Part shown: positions 8,617-17,298 of the stretch, one piece after another
Layout of the letters: each line of letters starts with the position of its first letter
Numbering within the stretch: the stretch's first letter is position 1
Origin: Enterococcus sp. 4G2_DIV0659
GTDB taxonomy: Bacteria; Bacillota; Bacilli; Lactobacillales; Enterococcaceae
Length of the DNA: 64,000 bases
Direction of reading: 5' to 3'
NCBI RefSeq assembly: GCF_002140715.2
Contig: NZ_NGLE02000001.1
Span: forward strand, 1,049,001-1,113,000
Program-made: the position numbers and the translations under genes
The notes under the pieces: model-generated
Database searches by the model: none
What the model was told of the DNA's origin: nothing
Seen by the model: only the letters and a program-made list of their open reading frames with translations

Positions 8617-9273
8617 TCAAGGCCATATCTTCGCTTCAATGATCCCGATAATCATGTCTTCATCAATAACCCCATAATAACGACTATCCGTAGAATAGGG
8701 GCGATTGTCCCCTAAAACAAGATATTTTTTTAGATCAGATTTCTTGGTAAAGCTATCATACGTTAACTGATCGCTTTTAAAATCAGATGTATACACCATA
8801 TCTAACTGATCTATTTTTTCCAATTCAGCTACTAAGAAACGTTCAAACACTTCTTTATTATCTATGTACAACTGATCTTGCCTATATTCAACGCTTTCAC
8901 CAGGCAACCCAATTACACGTCGAACCGATGTTTTCTTCTCTCCTGGTATTTTAAAACAAACTAGATCAAATCGTTTAATTTTTTTCGTTTTTTTGACTAA
9001 AAGCAAATCATTATTATCGTACATGGGAATCATTGAGTATCCTTTGACCAACGTCAAAGAATAAAAGAAAGACACTGAGAAAATGACTATAATAATTGAG
9101 CCAACGACAGAAAAAAACATCTGCCATAAAAGTTTCTTTCTTTTCATTTTACGGATTTTACGAATGTTTTTCTTCTTTCTATACATTCGTTTTTTATCTG
9201 ATTGTAAAGCATCTGACACTTTCCCATGAACATTAGATTTTTTGGATTGTTTATTCTTTACTTGTCTGGCCAT
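8617..9273 (-). CDS. Signal peptidase I-like protein of the WxL operon
   Basis: The 218-aa protein has a lysine/arginine-rich cytoplasmic N-terminus (residues 1-47), one membrane segment (about 52-75) and S26 peptidase boxes. GYSMIPMYDNND carries the nucleophile S80, and LVLGDNRPYSTDSRYYG is the conserved box E. The box that normally holds the catalytic lysine (VKRVIGLPGD) reads SVRRVIGLPGE, so the general base position is Arg118. It is the last gene of the WxL operon, 17 bp after the preceding gene. It could process WxL exports or be a non-catalytic homologue. Confidence 0.85.
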   Translation of the reverse strand: MARQVKNKQSKKSNVHGKVSDALQSDKKRMYRKKKNIRKIRKMKRKKLLWQMFFSVVGSIIIVIFSVSFFYSLTLVKGYSMIPMYDNNDLLLVKKTKKIKRFDLVCFKIPGEKKTSVRRVIGLPGESVEYRQDQLYIDNKEVFERFLVAELEKIDQLDMVYTSDFKSDQLTYDSFTKKSDLKKYLVLGDNRPYSTDSRYYGVIDEDMIIGIIEAKIWP

Positions 9274-9290
9274 CCTTTTATCACTTCAGT

Positions 9291-9956
9291 CTACTCTCTT
9301 TTTTCAAGACTTTTTTTGTTCACACTAAATAAATCAAAAATTTCCTTCTCGAACCCTTTTATTTTCTTTATATCTGCCATAAAGCTGTCATACATTGTCT
9401 CATCTTCAAAAAATTGAGTTGGCTGAGAAGAGAGATTTATCCCTAGTTCTTTCATATATTTGTAATACTTATTCAACAACGCTTGTCTTTCTACGGTATT
9501 TCGAACAGTCGCTGTTTGAACACCATAACTTGAAAATCTTGCTGATAATACTTGGATATTTTTACCACTTTTTACAGGATTATCAGTTTCTTTCGCTTTT
9601 TTCATTTCTTCATCAAGCTCTCTTAACAAATAATATCCTTTTACCACAGCTTTAGAATCTTCCATATTTAAACGAATTGATTGGTAATACAAAGAACCGT
9701 ATGAAATCCCGCTTAAAATCAATGTCAAAAACAAAAAAATAATACTTCGTACGGTATATTTTTTCTTCTTCTTACTTAAATTCTTCTTATGTAACAACCA
9801 TTTTTTTTTATTTCGTTTATTCTTTGGTCGCTTCTTTAAAATAACTTTTAATTGCTTTCGTGCTCCTGCACGTAAAATTAAGCTCATTACCATTATCGCT
9901 ACACATAATGTGGCAAAAGATAAAGCAACGATAAAAATCCAATCTAACACTATCAT
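9291..9956 (-). CDS. WxL-operon membrane protein with a polybasic loop, function unknown
   Basis: The 221-aa protein has two membrane segments (about 5-28 and 70-92). They flank a strikingly basic cytosolic loop with KKRPKNKRNKKKW and LSKKKKKY. The C-terminal ~130 residues, probably extracellular, are helical (LLRELDEEMKKAKE, ALLNKYYKYMKELG). The start ATG has AGGAG eight bases ahead. No family is recognised. Position between the WxL-interacting protein and the signal peptidase suggests a structural or assembly role in the WxL complex. Confidence 0.65.
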   Translation of the reverse strand: MIVLDWIFIVALSFATLCVAIMVMSLILRAGARKQLKVILKKRPKNKRNKKKWLLHKKNLSKKKKKYTVRSIIFLFLTLILSGISYGSLYYQSIRLNMEDSKAVVKGYYLLRELDEEMKKAKETDNPVKSGKNIQVLSARFSSYGVQTATVRNTVERQALLNKYYKYMKELGINLSSQPTQFFEDETMYDSFMADIKKIKGFEKEIFDLFSVNKKSLEKRE

Positions 9957-9988
9957 TTATTTATCTCCTGCCCTTCATTTAAGTATGA

Positions 9989-11068
9989 TCATCTTTCTTT
10001 GTGCTTTCTAGGAACTTGTTTTTTCTTGGAAGATTTTTTCTTCTTACTTACAATAAACCGAATAACAAAAAATAAGAGCAAGGAACCAACTAAAATACTT
10101 CCTACAAGAATCCCAACGAATTTCCAATTAACGGTTTGTGTCTCTAGCATATTTACATCTTCTTGATTCAGTTTATCTGCTTCTTCATCGGTGATTTTAA
10201 AGGTTTCATTCCATTCCCATTTTTTAGCACCTGATGTGACAAGGATATGTGCCCGATAGTTACCAGGGACTACTTTGTCACCATCCATACTAACTGGAAA
10301 ATTAATTTTTGTATTTGGACCCATACGCATTCCAGTTTTTTTGGTTTCATACAAAACCTTATCGCTTTTTTCACCCATGATTTGAACGTCTGTTGTCATA
10401 TTCTCTAAATAATTCGCTTTAATATTAGAGAAATTTACAAAAAATGTATTTCGATAGTTATTTAATTCTGGATAGACTTTATTAAATTTTAATTCTGGTT
10501 CCACAACAACATCGGTTTCTGATAGGACCATTCCTAATAAATAAGCATATTTATTAATAATTCCTGCACCTTTTGTTTTATTCTGCGTTTCTGTGTCCTT
10601 TTTTTGTAATTGTATACCGCCAGCAATTAGGCCATCAAAACTGGTTTCCGGCATCGAAATATCAATATCTAAACGTGTTTCTCCTTTGGCAGGGATTTTT
10701 ATTGTTTCTGGTGCTTTTACAATATCCGTAAAATCAAATTTTAATGACTCGTCATTTTCAATTAGGTTTGGTCCATATTCAAGTACACCATTAGCATTTG
10801 TTTTAACACCATTCAATTTTACTGTAAGTTCAATTTCTTTATCTGCTGGGTTCATGATTCGCACTTGAACCGTTTGTTTTTGACTTGGGCTCATTCTTAA
10901 ATCAAAATACCCTTCTTCACTTCTTTGATTGTCAGGCTTAATTGATTCATAGGTAAAACCAGCTACTCCTCCAGCAGAATCGGAGTCCTGTGCATAGATT
11001 GGTGCAGATGGAAACATCCACATAATTAAAATTAAAAATAGACTAAAATAGACTAAACGTTGTTTCAT
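9989..11068 (-). CDS. WxL-interacting protein (DUF916 + DUF3324), membrane-anchored
   Basis: The 359-aa protein has a signal peptide ending PIYAQD, then a DUF916 domain (about 35-155; GGVAGFTYESIKPDNQRSEE, PAKGETRLDIDISMP). A DUF3324 domain follows (about 165-300), with VVEPELKFNKVYPELNNYRN, VPGNYRAHILVTSG and KKWEWNETFKIT. A membrane helix at about 313-337 precedes a basic tail. This is the canonical partner that retains WxL proteins at the Gram-positive surface and binds peptidoglycan. Ribosome site AGGAG precedes the ATG at 11068. It lies downstream of two small WxL genes and a hairpin region. Confidence 0.93.
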   Translation of the reverse strand: MKQRLVYFSLFLILIMWMFPSAPIYAQDSDSAGGVAGFTYESIKPDNQRSEEGYFDLRMSPSQKQTVQVRIMNPADKEIELTVKLNGVKTNANGVLEYGPNLIENDESLKFDFTDIVKAPETIKIPAKGETRLDIDISMPETSFDGLIAGGIQLQKKDTETQNKTKGAGIINKYAYLLGMVLSETDVVVEPELKFNKVYPELNNYRNTFFVNFSNIKANYLENMTTDVQIMGEKSDKVLYETKKTGMRMGPNTKINFPVSMDGDKVVPGNYRAHILVTSGAKKWEWNETFKITDEEADKLNQEDVNMLETQTVNWKFVGILVGSILVGSLLLFFVIRFIVSKKKKSSKKKQVPRKHKER

Positions 11069-11090
11069 GGTTCATCTCCTCATTTAATAA

Positions 11091-11174
11091 GCAAGTATAG
11101 TGCTTCCAATACTTGCTAAAATTGAAGTAGAATAGCCATCAAAATGGCAATAAAGCATCTATTAGCTATTCTAC
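11091..11174 (-). other. Two intercistronic hairpins after the small WxL gene
   Basis: Reading on the minus strand, GTAGAATAGC pairs with GCTATTCTAC (11127-11136 and 11165-11174). Then GCAAGTAT pairs with ATACTTGC (11091-11098 and 11109-11116). Neither is followed by a clear U-tract. They may stabilise the abundant WxL transcript or partly attenuate transcription into the anchor gene. Confidence 0.5.
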
Positions 11175-11199
11175 GTACAATTTTCAATTACTTAAATTA

Positions 11200-12015
11200 T
11201 TAGATCTCTGACAATGTCCAAGTGATATCAGCAGTATATTCTTCTGCTGTCAAGTTCACTGTTGAAGGAATTCGTAATTCTACGGATTTCCCACTTGTAT
11301 CTTTTTCTTTTGATCCGTCAGCGTATTGACCAAATTCAACATAATACGTTCCAATCCCACGATCATCACTCTTATTATCAATAACCGTTACTGTATCACC
11401 AGCACCTAAGCCAGTTGCATCTGGTGCTAAGGTAAATGTAGGAATTGTTTTTACTAACTTACTCCCATCAGCTTCAGAACTTGGCCATAATTCATCTTTT
11501 GTTGTCGATGTTACTACGCCATTTGTATAAGTAATATCTGCTGCTTTTAATTTCGCTGAGCTACCTGCAGCCTTGGATTCAAATGGACGAGTCATTTGTG
11601 CTGTTAGTGTATATTTATGATTCAATGTTGCTCGTTTATCTGTAAATTGAACATAGTTCCCACGAATAATATCTGTACCATTCGATTTAGCAGTAACTGG
11701 TGCTGCAAAGAATTTTCTATCATCATTTGTTGCACCAACTTTGTGAGTATCGCCAAAGCGTAGTTCTGTTACTGCATCCACACTAAACGTACCACGATCT
11801 TCATTTGGTTTAATTGGATCAGTTATCTCTGGTTTATCAATATTTTCTTCTGGTTTTTCAGGATCTCCTAATTCTGCACCGTCACTATCCTCGTTAAATT
11901 TGATGAATCCTTCTGATTTTTGTTCCTTTGGTGCTGCTGATGCTACTGAAGGTAGTAAAGCCCCTCCTCCGATAAACGCTACAAGAGCGATGGAACATAG
12001 TGTTGTTTTTTTCAT
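11200..12015 (-). CDS. Small WxL-domain surface protein
   Basis: The 271-aa protein has a signal peptide ending SVASAAPK, a Pro/Asp/Glu-rich linker (residues 45-72) and a C-terminal WxL domain from about residue 75. The distal motif is intact as YTADITWTLSEI at the C-terminus. The first motif reads KYTLTAQM, with Tyr in place of Trp. GNYVQFTDKRATLNHKY and GIGTYYVEFG are typical WxL-domain blocks. WxL domains bind peptidoglycan non-covalently. Ribosome site GGAGG lies 8 bp before the ATG. It is the fourth gene of the operon. Confidence 0.93.
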   Translation of the reverse strand: MKKTTLCSIALVAFIGGGALLPSVASAAPKEQKSEGFIKFNEDSDGAELGDPEKPEENIDKPEITDPIKPNEDRGTFSVDAVTELRFGDTHKVGATNDDRKFFAAPVTAKSNGTDIIRGNYVQFTDKRATLNHKYTLTAQMTRPFESKAAGSSAKLKAADITYTNGVVTSTTKDELWPSSEADGSKLVKTIPTFTLAPDATGLGAGDTVTVIDNKSDDRGIGTYYVEFGQYADGSKEKDTSGKSVELRIPSTVNLTAEEYTADITWTLSEI

Positions 12016-12043
12016 TGTGTTTTCCTCCTATTATTTGTGTTAT

Positions 12044-12844
12044 CTATGGTAACTCGGCTAAAATCCAAGTTAGCACCGTTGAGTAATCGCCTGAAACGAT
12101 CTGAGTCGCTTCAGGAATATGCAGTGATACAGCCTTATTTAGATATAAAGGTTTATTTTGAACTTCTGTATCGACCACTGTTTGTTGCTTTTCATCTATT
12201 CTGGGTTCTAAGGTCGCTAGCTGATTGCTAGTGTTTTCTGCGGATGCGCCAAAAACAATCGCCCATGTACCTATCCCTTCATCTTTAGCTGCTTTAGCTA
12301 AGTCATATGATGTATTCAAATTATCAAGAATAATGGCATCTTTTGAAATCTGGGGAGCCGCTGATTGTTCCGCTGAATTAGCCCAAGATTTATCAAAAGA
12401 TAAAAAGCTTCCTTTTAATTCACTATTCTCTGTAGTATTCACAAATTGATTCTCTTGTTTTAATTGTAATGTCCAACCTTTAGGCTCTGTTCTTCGATCG
12501 GTTACCTGTATAAAATTCCCTCGCGCAGAAATATCTGAAAAAAAGTTCTGCGCGTTTGCATAGTAGGTTCTACCTTGATCCGAGATTTTATTTTTATAAA
12601 AATTTAAAGTAGGAACAAAGTCAATTCTTAAGCTACCATCCGTTTTGGGACTCTCCCCAGGATCTACTTCAATTGTTGGGTTTTCCGGATCTAGGATAGT
12701 TTGCTCATATTTGCCAGAAAACCCAATTTTTCCTTCTCCATCCACTGTCGATGGTTCAGCAAAAGCGGCCGTTTCATAAGACAACGATTGAAAAAGGACA
12801 ACGATTATGAGAAAAAATATAGTTATTTTTGTTTTATCCTTCAT
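12044..12844 (-). CDS. Small WxL-domain surface protein
   Basis: The start ATG at 12844 is chosen over an upstream one at 12868 because AAAGGGG lies 8 bp before it and MKDKTKITIFF begins a good signal peptide (cleavage near AAFAEP). The 266-aa protein has both WxL motifs: GWTLQLKQENQF in the middle and YSTVLTWILAELP at the end. GNFIQVTDRRTEPKGW and GIGTWAIVFGAS are further domain blocks. It overlaps the sortase-substrate gene by 11 bp, so translation is probably coupled. Confidence 0.92.
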   Translation of the reverse strand: MKDKTKITIFFLIIVVLFQSLSYETAAFAEPSTVDGEGKIGFSGKYEQTILDPENPTIEVDPGESPKTDGSLRIDFVPTLNFYKNKISDQGRTYYANAQNFFSDISARGNFIQVTDRRTEPKGWTLQLKQENQFVNTTENSELKGSFLSFDKSWANSAEQSAAPQISKDAIILDNLNTSYDLAKAAKDEGIGTWAIVFGASAENTSNQLATLEPRIDEKQQTVVDTEVQNKPLYLNKAVSLHIPEATQIVSGDYSTVLTWILAELP

Positions 12845-13205
12845 TGTCTGACACCCCTTTGCTATCACTTTTTTTCAATCGTTTTGTAAGAACAGCAAAT
12901 AAAATCAAGAGCAAGCCACTAATCATCAAACTCGTTTTGACCATCTCACCAGTACTTGGGTATCGTCCTTTAGGTTTCTCTACTTTAGGTACTTCCTGAC
13001 TTGAAGAAGTGGGTGGCTTTTCCTCACTTGAAGAAGTCGGCGGTGTTTCTTCTGAGTAAAAATTTATGATCCCTTTCGTTTCAACCGCTCCTCCTTCTTG
13101 CGCATTTATTTCAAGAGGAAACAATAAGTAACCGGACAAAAAGATACTACACAACAAACAAATAACTAACCATTTCAATAATTCATTATTTTTTTTACTC
13201 ATCAT
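12834..13205 (-). CDS. Small cell-wall-anchored protein with a YPSTG sorting signal
   Basis: ATG at 13205 follows AGGAGA and overlaps the stop of the large WxL gene (ATGA), so this start is favoured over 13226. The 123-aa product has a signal peptide, a short Ser/Pro/Glu linker with a repeated PPTSSSEEK-like motif, then RYPSTGEMVKTSLM, a hydrophobic helix and the tail KRLKKSD. This is the layout of an LPXTG sortase substrate, with Tyr in place of the first Leu. Small sortase substrates of this type are usual in WxL loci. Confidence 0.85.
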   Translation of the reverse strand: MMSKKNNELLKWLVICLLCSIFLSGYLLFPLEINAQEGGAVETKGIINFYSEETPPTSSSEEKPPTSSSQEVPKVEKPKGRYPSTGEMVKTSLMISGLLLILFAVLTKRLKKSDSKGVSDNEG

Positions 13206-16200
13206 TTTGTATCTCCTAATTGCCATAAAATGACTCCTTTATAGGAACCGGTCTGTTTCACATCAGATGCGGAAACCTCTAATTTCAGACCATCTCCGTT
13301 GGGAGTCCAAGTGTTCGTCACATTGTAATCTGAATCAGTCACGTTTTTATGCACCAATACATCTATTGAATCAGTCCTATTCAGAACGAATTCATTTTTA
13401 TTGGTTACATAGCGAACAGCATTTTTTAAAACTAAATCTTTATTTGCAGTATGTCTCATCTCTTGGTCTAATTTAGCTGTCAATGTCCAATTTTTACGAA
13501 CTTCACGGCTATCACTCACAATTAGTTCTCCTCCCCTATACAAGGGATTATCTATTCGAATTGTTTTTCCGTTAAAAATGTTTTCACCAAAATCAATTTC
13601 TTTAGGAGCAGAAATTAAATCCAATGTCCCTAAAACTTTGCCTCCTGGATTCTCAACACTCGCCGATTTTGAATAATTTTCAAGTGGTCTATCAGGGTCT
13701 GGCGGTCCAGGGTTAAATGTACCGGATTCTCGTAAAGAATGCCCAGTTGCTTCAGCTGTGTTTTTGATAATTATGCCAACCGCTGAACGATCCACTTTCG
13801 CTGTAAATGTCACTTTGACAGACTCTCCTGCTCCTAAATCACCAACTTTAACCTTTAGCTTACGTGTATTAGGATCGTAAGAATGCTCTTCAGCTACAGC
13901 TGCTCGATCATTAATCATGACTGGATTTTTTTCAAGCTCAAAGATCAAACCGTCTGGGATTACATCAACAATCTCTACATTTTTCCAAACGGCTTCTAAA
14001 AGGGTATCACTTTTTCCGTTTTTTGCAGTTAACGTATAGGTTAATGTATCTCCTACTTGAGTCGTTGTATTCCCTGAAGAGACGACTTCTTTAGTCATTT
14101 GAGGGTTATCGGGTAACGTATCAACTACTGTATATTTTTCAGGTGCTTTAAACTCTGCATCTCTGTATTTCATTGTCTTACTTGGATTGATATTTCCATT
14201 TTCACTATTCGTGCTAGGCACAGCTGGGTTAAGTGTTTCGGTAATCTTACCAGCGTTATCTTCTAAGAATATCTCAACGACTTCACCTGCATTTAAATAG
14301 CGTGGCAAATCATACATCCATTGCCCATCCTCTTTAACTCGTCCAACAGTTGCTTGTCGTACACCATTGATATCAACGTAGATTTTTGCGTTAGGTTCTG
14401 CCTTTGTTCCTTTTAATTGTTTCGTGTGAGTCGTCACTCTTCCTTCAGTTAATTTAGCTGGTTCTGGCGGAGTGATATCAATAACGGGTTCCGTTTCTTG
14501 TAAACTACTTTCTAAACCAGAACGCTTTGCTTTAACTGTGATTTTTTCGCCTGCTTTATAAAATTCAGGAATGACGTAATTTGCATACCCTTCACTATTT
14601 GTCAAAACATTCTGAAGTTCTCCTTGATAATTAATAGTCACTGTTGCCTGATCTTTTTTAGCATACACAGGGATAAAATTTATTGATCCATCTTCTGCAA
14701 TACCAGAATCATCTGGAACTTCACCCAGTTTCACACGAAAATAATTCGTGATTGTTTTATCCGCATCGGTTAATGGCTTCATTTCAATTGAAGGATCTGT
14801 ATTCAAACCAAGAATCCGCCGAAAATTTCCTTGATTGCTATTAAAATCTGTAGCTAAATCTGTTGGTAGGCTGGAAGCAGTTGTTCGATTAAGTATTGAA
14901 AAATTTGTAATGTTATCATGGCTATAGTCGGCAACTGAAGAAACATTGGTCGTATTTTTCCAAAGACTTACTTCGCTATTTCTAATTTCGAAAGTATTTC
15001 CTGTCCCTGCTACATTGACCGCTACATTACTTTCATTATTACGTATATCATACTTTTCTGGTGTATCCATAATAAATTTATTCCCTGTACCTCTTGACCA
15101 GTTAATCATTCCAGTCGCTCCTGCTCGACCAATTGAATAAAATGAAGCCCCTGGTTCTATGTGAAAAAGTACATCATTTGCTGTTCCATTATCTCCAAAA
15201 CCACTATCTGCTGGACCATTACCGCTAGCAAGAGTTGGCCCTACTGTGGCTACACTAGAATTACTATTTTTACTGGTTAGGGTAACCACAGCTCCTTTTT
15301 TGGCAATGAATTTCTGATTCACTCCACCAAAACCTACCGCATTCCCTGGTACTGTCGCTGAAAACTTAGCGCCTTCATTTATAATAATTTCTTTATAATA
15401 TCTGTAGATTGCTGGAAACGTTGTACCATTACCTACATTTCTTAATTTGACATCTGAATTTTTTCCAACAACAAATTTGTTATCCCCTGTATCTCCTTCT
15501 ATTGATGCTTGACGAAACCAAATAGTTGAATAGTTTGAGTTAGTTATTGCGCCGTAGTAAGTCGTGTCATCTTCAACATACATTGCTCCTAAGTAAAAAT
15601 TTTCAGAACGCGTATGCAAATTCATATCACCGTACACTGTCACTTTTCCTCTAGGAACTCTAGCTAATCTAGAAGTCGTCCCTCTTGGAACAATTACGTT
15701 TCCAAATCTTAAATTCCATCGATTGGTCGCCACCTGTGTATTATTTGGATCATAATATTGATCCCCAAAAACAGCGGCTGTATTCCCGTGTGAGCTTGGC
15801 GCACCATCATCTGAACGATTTTGAACGACTAAATCATGCACATGTAGTAATGCTGTGCCTGAACCTATCTTTCCTAATGGCAGAGAAGTTGAGGTTAGAT
15901 CCAACTTATAATATCTAGATTGTCCTACACCAGGTATTTCTTTGCTTCCATCAATCTCAATATCTGTTGTCCTTGCTTCAACTCTGGCTGATCCAGATCT
16001 TGTGATATCACTAGTCATTTTGATTTTTGTCACGGCTGGATTGTTCCAAGCTGCCAGAAAGGTTGGCCATGTCCCCACTGAAACAATATTTTCAGCTCTT
16101 GGCTTTATTGCTTTTGAAGCAACTTGATTTTCATCAACCACTTGTTCTTCGATGGATTCAGTATCTTTTTCACTGTCCTTTATCTTTGTATCAGCACGTT

Positions 16201-16645
16201 CAAATTGCAGTTTTTGATAAGTTAATTCTTGATTTGCCGAATTTAATAATTTGAGATAGCCTGATTTCTGCCCGTTTCTAGGTTTAACTGGGAATGTGAT
16301 CACTAATGGCTTTGAATCTTTTTTTATTTTTAGTATGTTCTCATGAGCACCGTCTCTTTTTGAAACCTTGATTTTTCCATTGTAATCTGAGGCTACCCCT
16401 TCTTGAATTTGTTCATTGCTTATAGATTCAATCCCTTCATAAGAAAAATAAAGTTCTTCGTCAACAGGATCAGTTACTGTTAAAGTAGCTGTCATTGCTG
16501 AGCCTTTTGCACTATAAGAAATTTCGATTTTATAGTTCTCATTGGAGGCTTTGATTTTTTTAGAGCCATTAAAAAAAATCGGCATTAATAGACTAAGCAT
16601 TAAGATAACTATCCCCATAAAATACATTTTTGTTCTGAATTGCAT
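13202..16645 (-). CDS. Large WxL adhesin with pectate-lyase-like and Ig-like domains
   Basis: The 1147-aa protein has an N-terminal signal/membrane segment. A pectate-lyase-like beta-helix region spans about 190-590 (GTWPTFLAAWNNPAVTKIKM, then many Asn/Gly-rich turns). An Ig-like module lies at about 710-800 (LKGTKAEPNAKIYVDINGV). A DUF11/isopeptide-type module lies at about 850-980 (TVVDTLPDNPQMTKEVVSSG, VGDTLTYTLTAKN). The C-terminal WxL domain has NWTLTAKLDQ and YKGVILWQLGDTK. It is the first gene of the operon and its likely adhesin. Weak spacing between GGGG and the ATG leaves the exact start slightly uncertain. Confidence 0.9.
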   Translation of the reverse strand: MQFRTKMYFMGIVILMLSLLMPIFFNGSKKIKASNENYKIEISYSAKGSAMTATLTVTDPVDEELYFSYEGIESISNEQIQEGVASDYNGKIKVSKRDGAHENILKIKKDSKPLVITFPVKPRNGQKSGYLKLLNSANQELTYQKLQFERADTKIKDSEKDTESIEEQVVDENQVASKAIKPRAENIVSVGTWPTFLAAWNNPAVTKIKMTSDITRSGSARVEARTTDIEIDGSKEIPGVGQSRYYKLDLTSTSLPLGKIGSGTALLHVHDLVVQNRSDDGAPSSHGNTAAVFGDQYYDPNNTQVATNRWNLRFGNVIVPRGTTSRLARVPRGKVTVYGDMNLHTRSENFYLGAMYVEDDTTYYGAITNSNYSTIWFRQASIEGDTGDNKFVVGKNSDVKLRNVGNGTTFPAIYRYYKEIIINEGAKFSATVPGNAVGFGGVNQKFIAKKGAVVTLTSKNSNSSVATVGPTLASGNGPADSGFGDNGTANDVLFHIEPGASFYSIGRAGATGMINWSRGTGNKFIMDTPEKYDIRNNESNVAVNVAGTGNTFEIRNSEVSLWKNTTNVSSVADYSHDNITNFSILNRTTASSLPTDLATDFNSNQGNFRRILGLNTDPSIEMKPLTDADKTITNYFRVKLGEVPDDSGIAEDGSINFIPVYAKKDQATVTINYQGELQNVLTNSEGYANYVIPEFYKAGEKITVKAKRSGLESSLQETEPVIDITPPEPAKLTEGRVTTHTKQLKGTKAEPNAKIYVDINGVRQATVGRVKEDGQWMYDLPRYLNAGEVVEIFLEDNAGKITETLNPAVPSTNSENGNINPSKTMKYRDAEFKAPEKYTVVDTLPDNPQMTKEVVSSGNTTTQVGDTLTYTLTAKNGKSDTLLEAVWKNVEIVDVIPDGLIFELEKNPVMINDRAAVAEEHSYDPNTRKLKVKVGDLGAGESVKVTFTAKVDRSAVGIIIKNTAEATGHSLRESGTFNPGPPDPDRPLENYSKSASVENPGGKVLGTLDLISAPKEIDFGENIFNGKTIRIDNPLYRGGELIVSDSREVRKNWTLTAKLDQEMRHTANKDLVLKNAVRYVTNKNEFVLNRTDSIDVLVHKNVTDSDYNVTNTWTPNGDGLKLEVSASDVKQTGSYKGVILWQLGDTK

Positions 16646-17184
16646 TTCCTTTTTAACCCCTTTCGCTACTTAATAATTTATCGATTGCTCAAACTTCAGC
16701 ACTAAGTTAGATAAAAAATGCTGTTCACCTTACTTCTCATCTCTTCCAAATAAAAAACTATCTTCCTGATTCAAGTTACTTCTAAAAAAGTAACTACCCA
16801 ATTTATCGAAAACCATCTCGTTAAAGAGATATAAAAAAAATAATAACGATATATAGCACTTTTTCATTTTAACAATTTTATATTTTTTTACAATAGCACC
16901 CAAAAAAAATCGTTTTTTCCATTAAATAAAATAATTAAAACATAACAAATATATAAAGATATACAAATAATTTAAAATGAAATAAACAAGTGTAAATGAC
17001 AGACAAAATCATGATTTCATACAATAAAAACAAAAATATAAAATTAAAATCCAAGGAAAATTCATTTTACTTAAAACAAATTTTCTTTTTATTTTTTTCA
17101 ACTAGCCAATAAAAATTAAAATTCTCTAAAAAATCAAGTGAATTTCTATATAAAACTAGTGAAATCCACTACACAAATAGAACA
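16646..17184. other. Long A+T-rich leader upstream of WxL locus I
   Basis: About 540 bp without a gene, extremely A+T-rich with phased A-tracts. It must hold the promoter of the minus-strand WxL operon. The only clear structure is the inverted repeat AGTTACTT (16774-16781) and AAGTAACT (16788-16795), about 130 bp before the WxL start, a possible operator or leader hairpin. Confidence 0.45.
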
Positions 17185-17221
17185 AAAAACCGCACGATAC
17201 CCAAAAGGCATTGCGGTTTTT
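17185..17221 (-). terminator. Terminator of the PTS-transketolase operon
   Basis: AAAAACCGCA (17185-17194) pairs with TGCGGTTTTT (17212-17221). The minus strand ends in a T-run, placing it downstream of the transketolase C-subunit gene. Confidence 0.8.
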
Positions 17222-17298
17222 GTCCTAATTACTCGATTCTAAACGTTTTTTTCATCCTTTCTTCCAAAATCCAACTTTCTCGCTATTCGTTCTTCATT

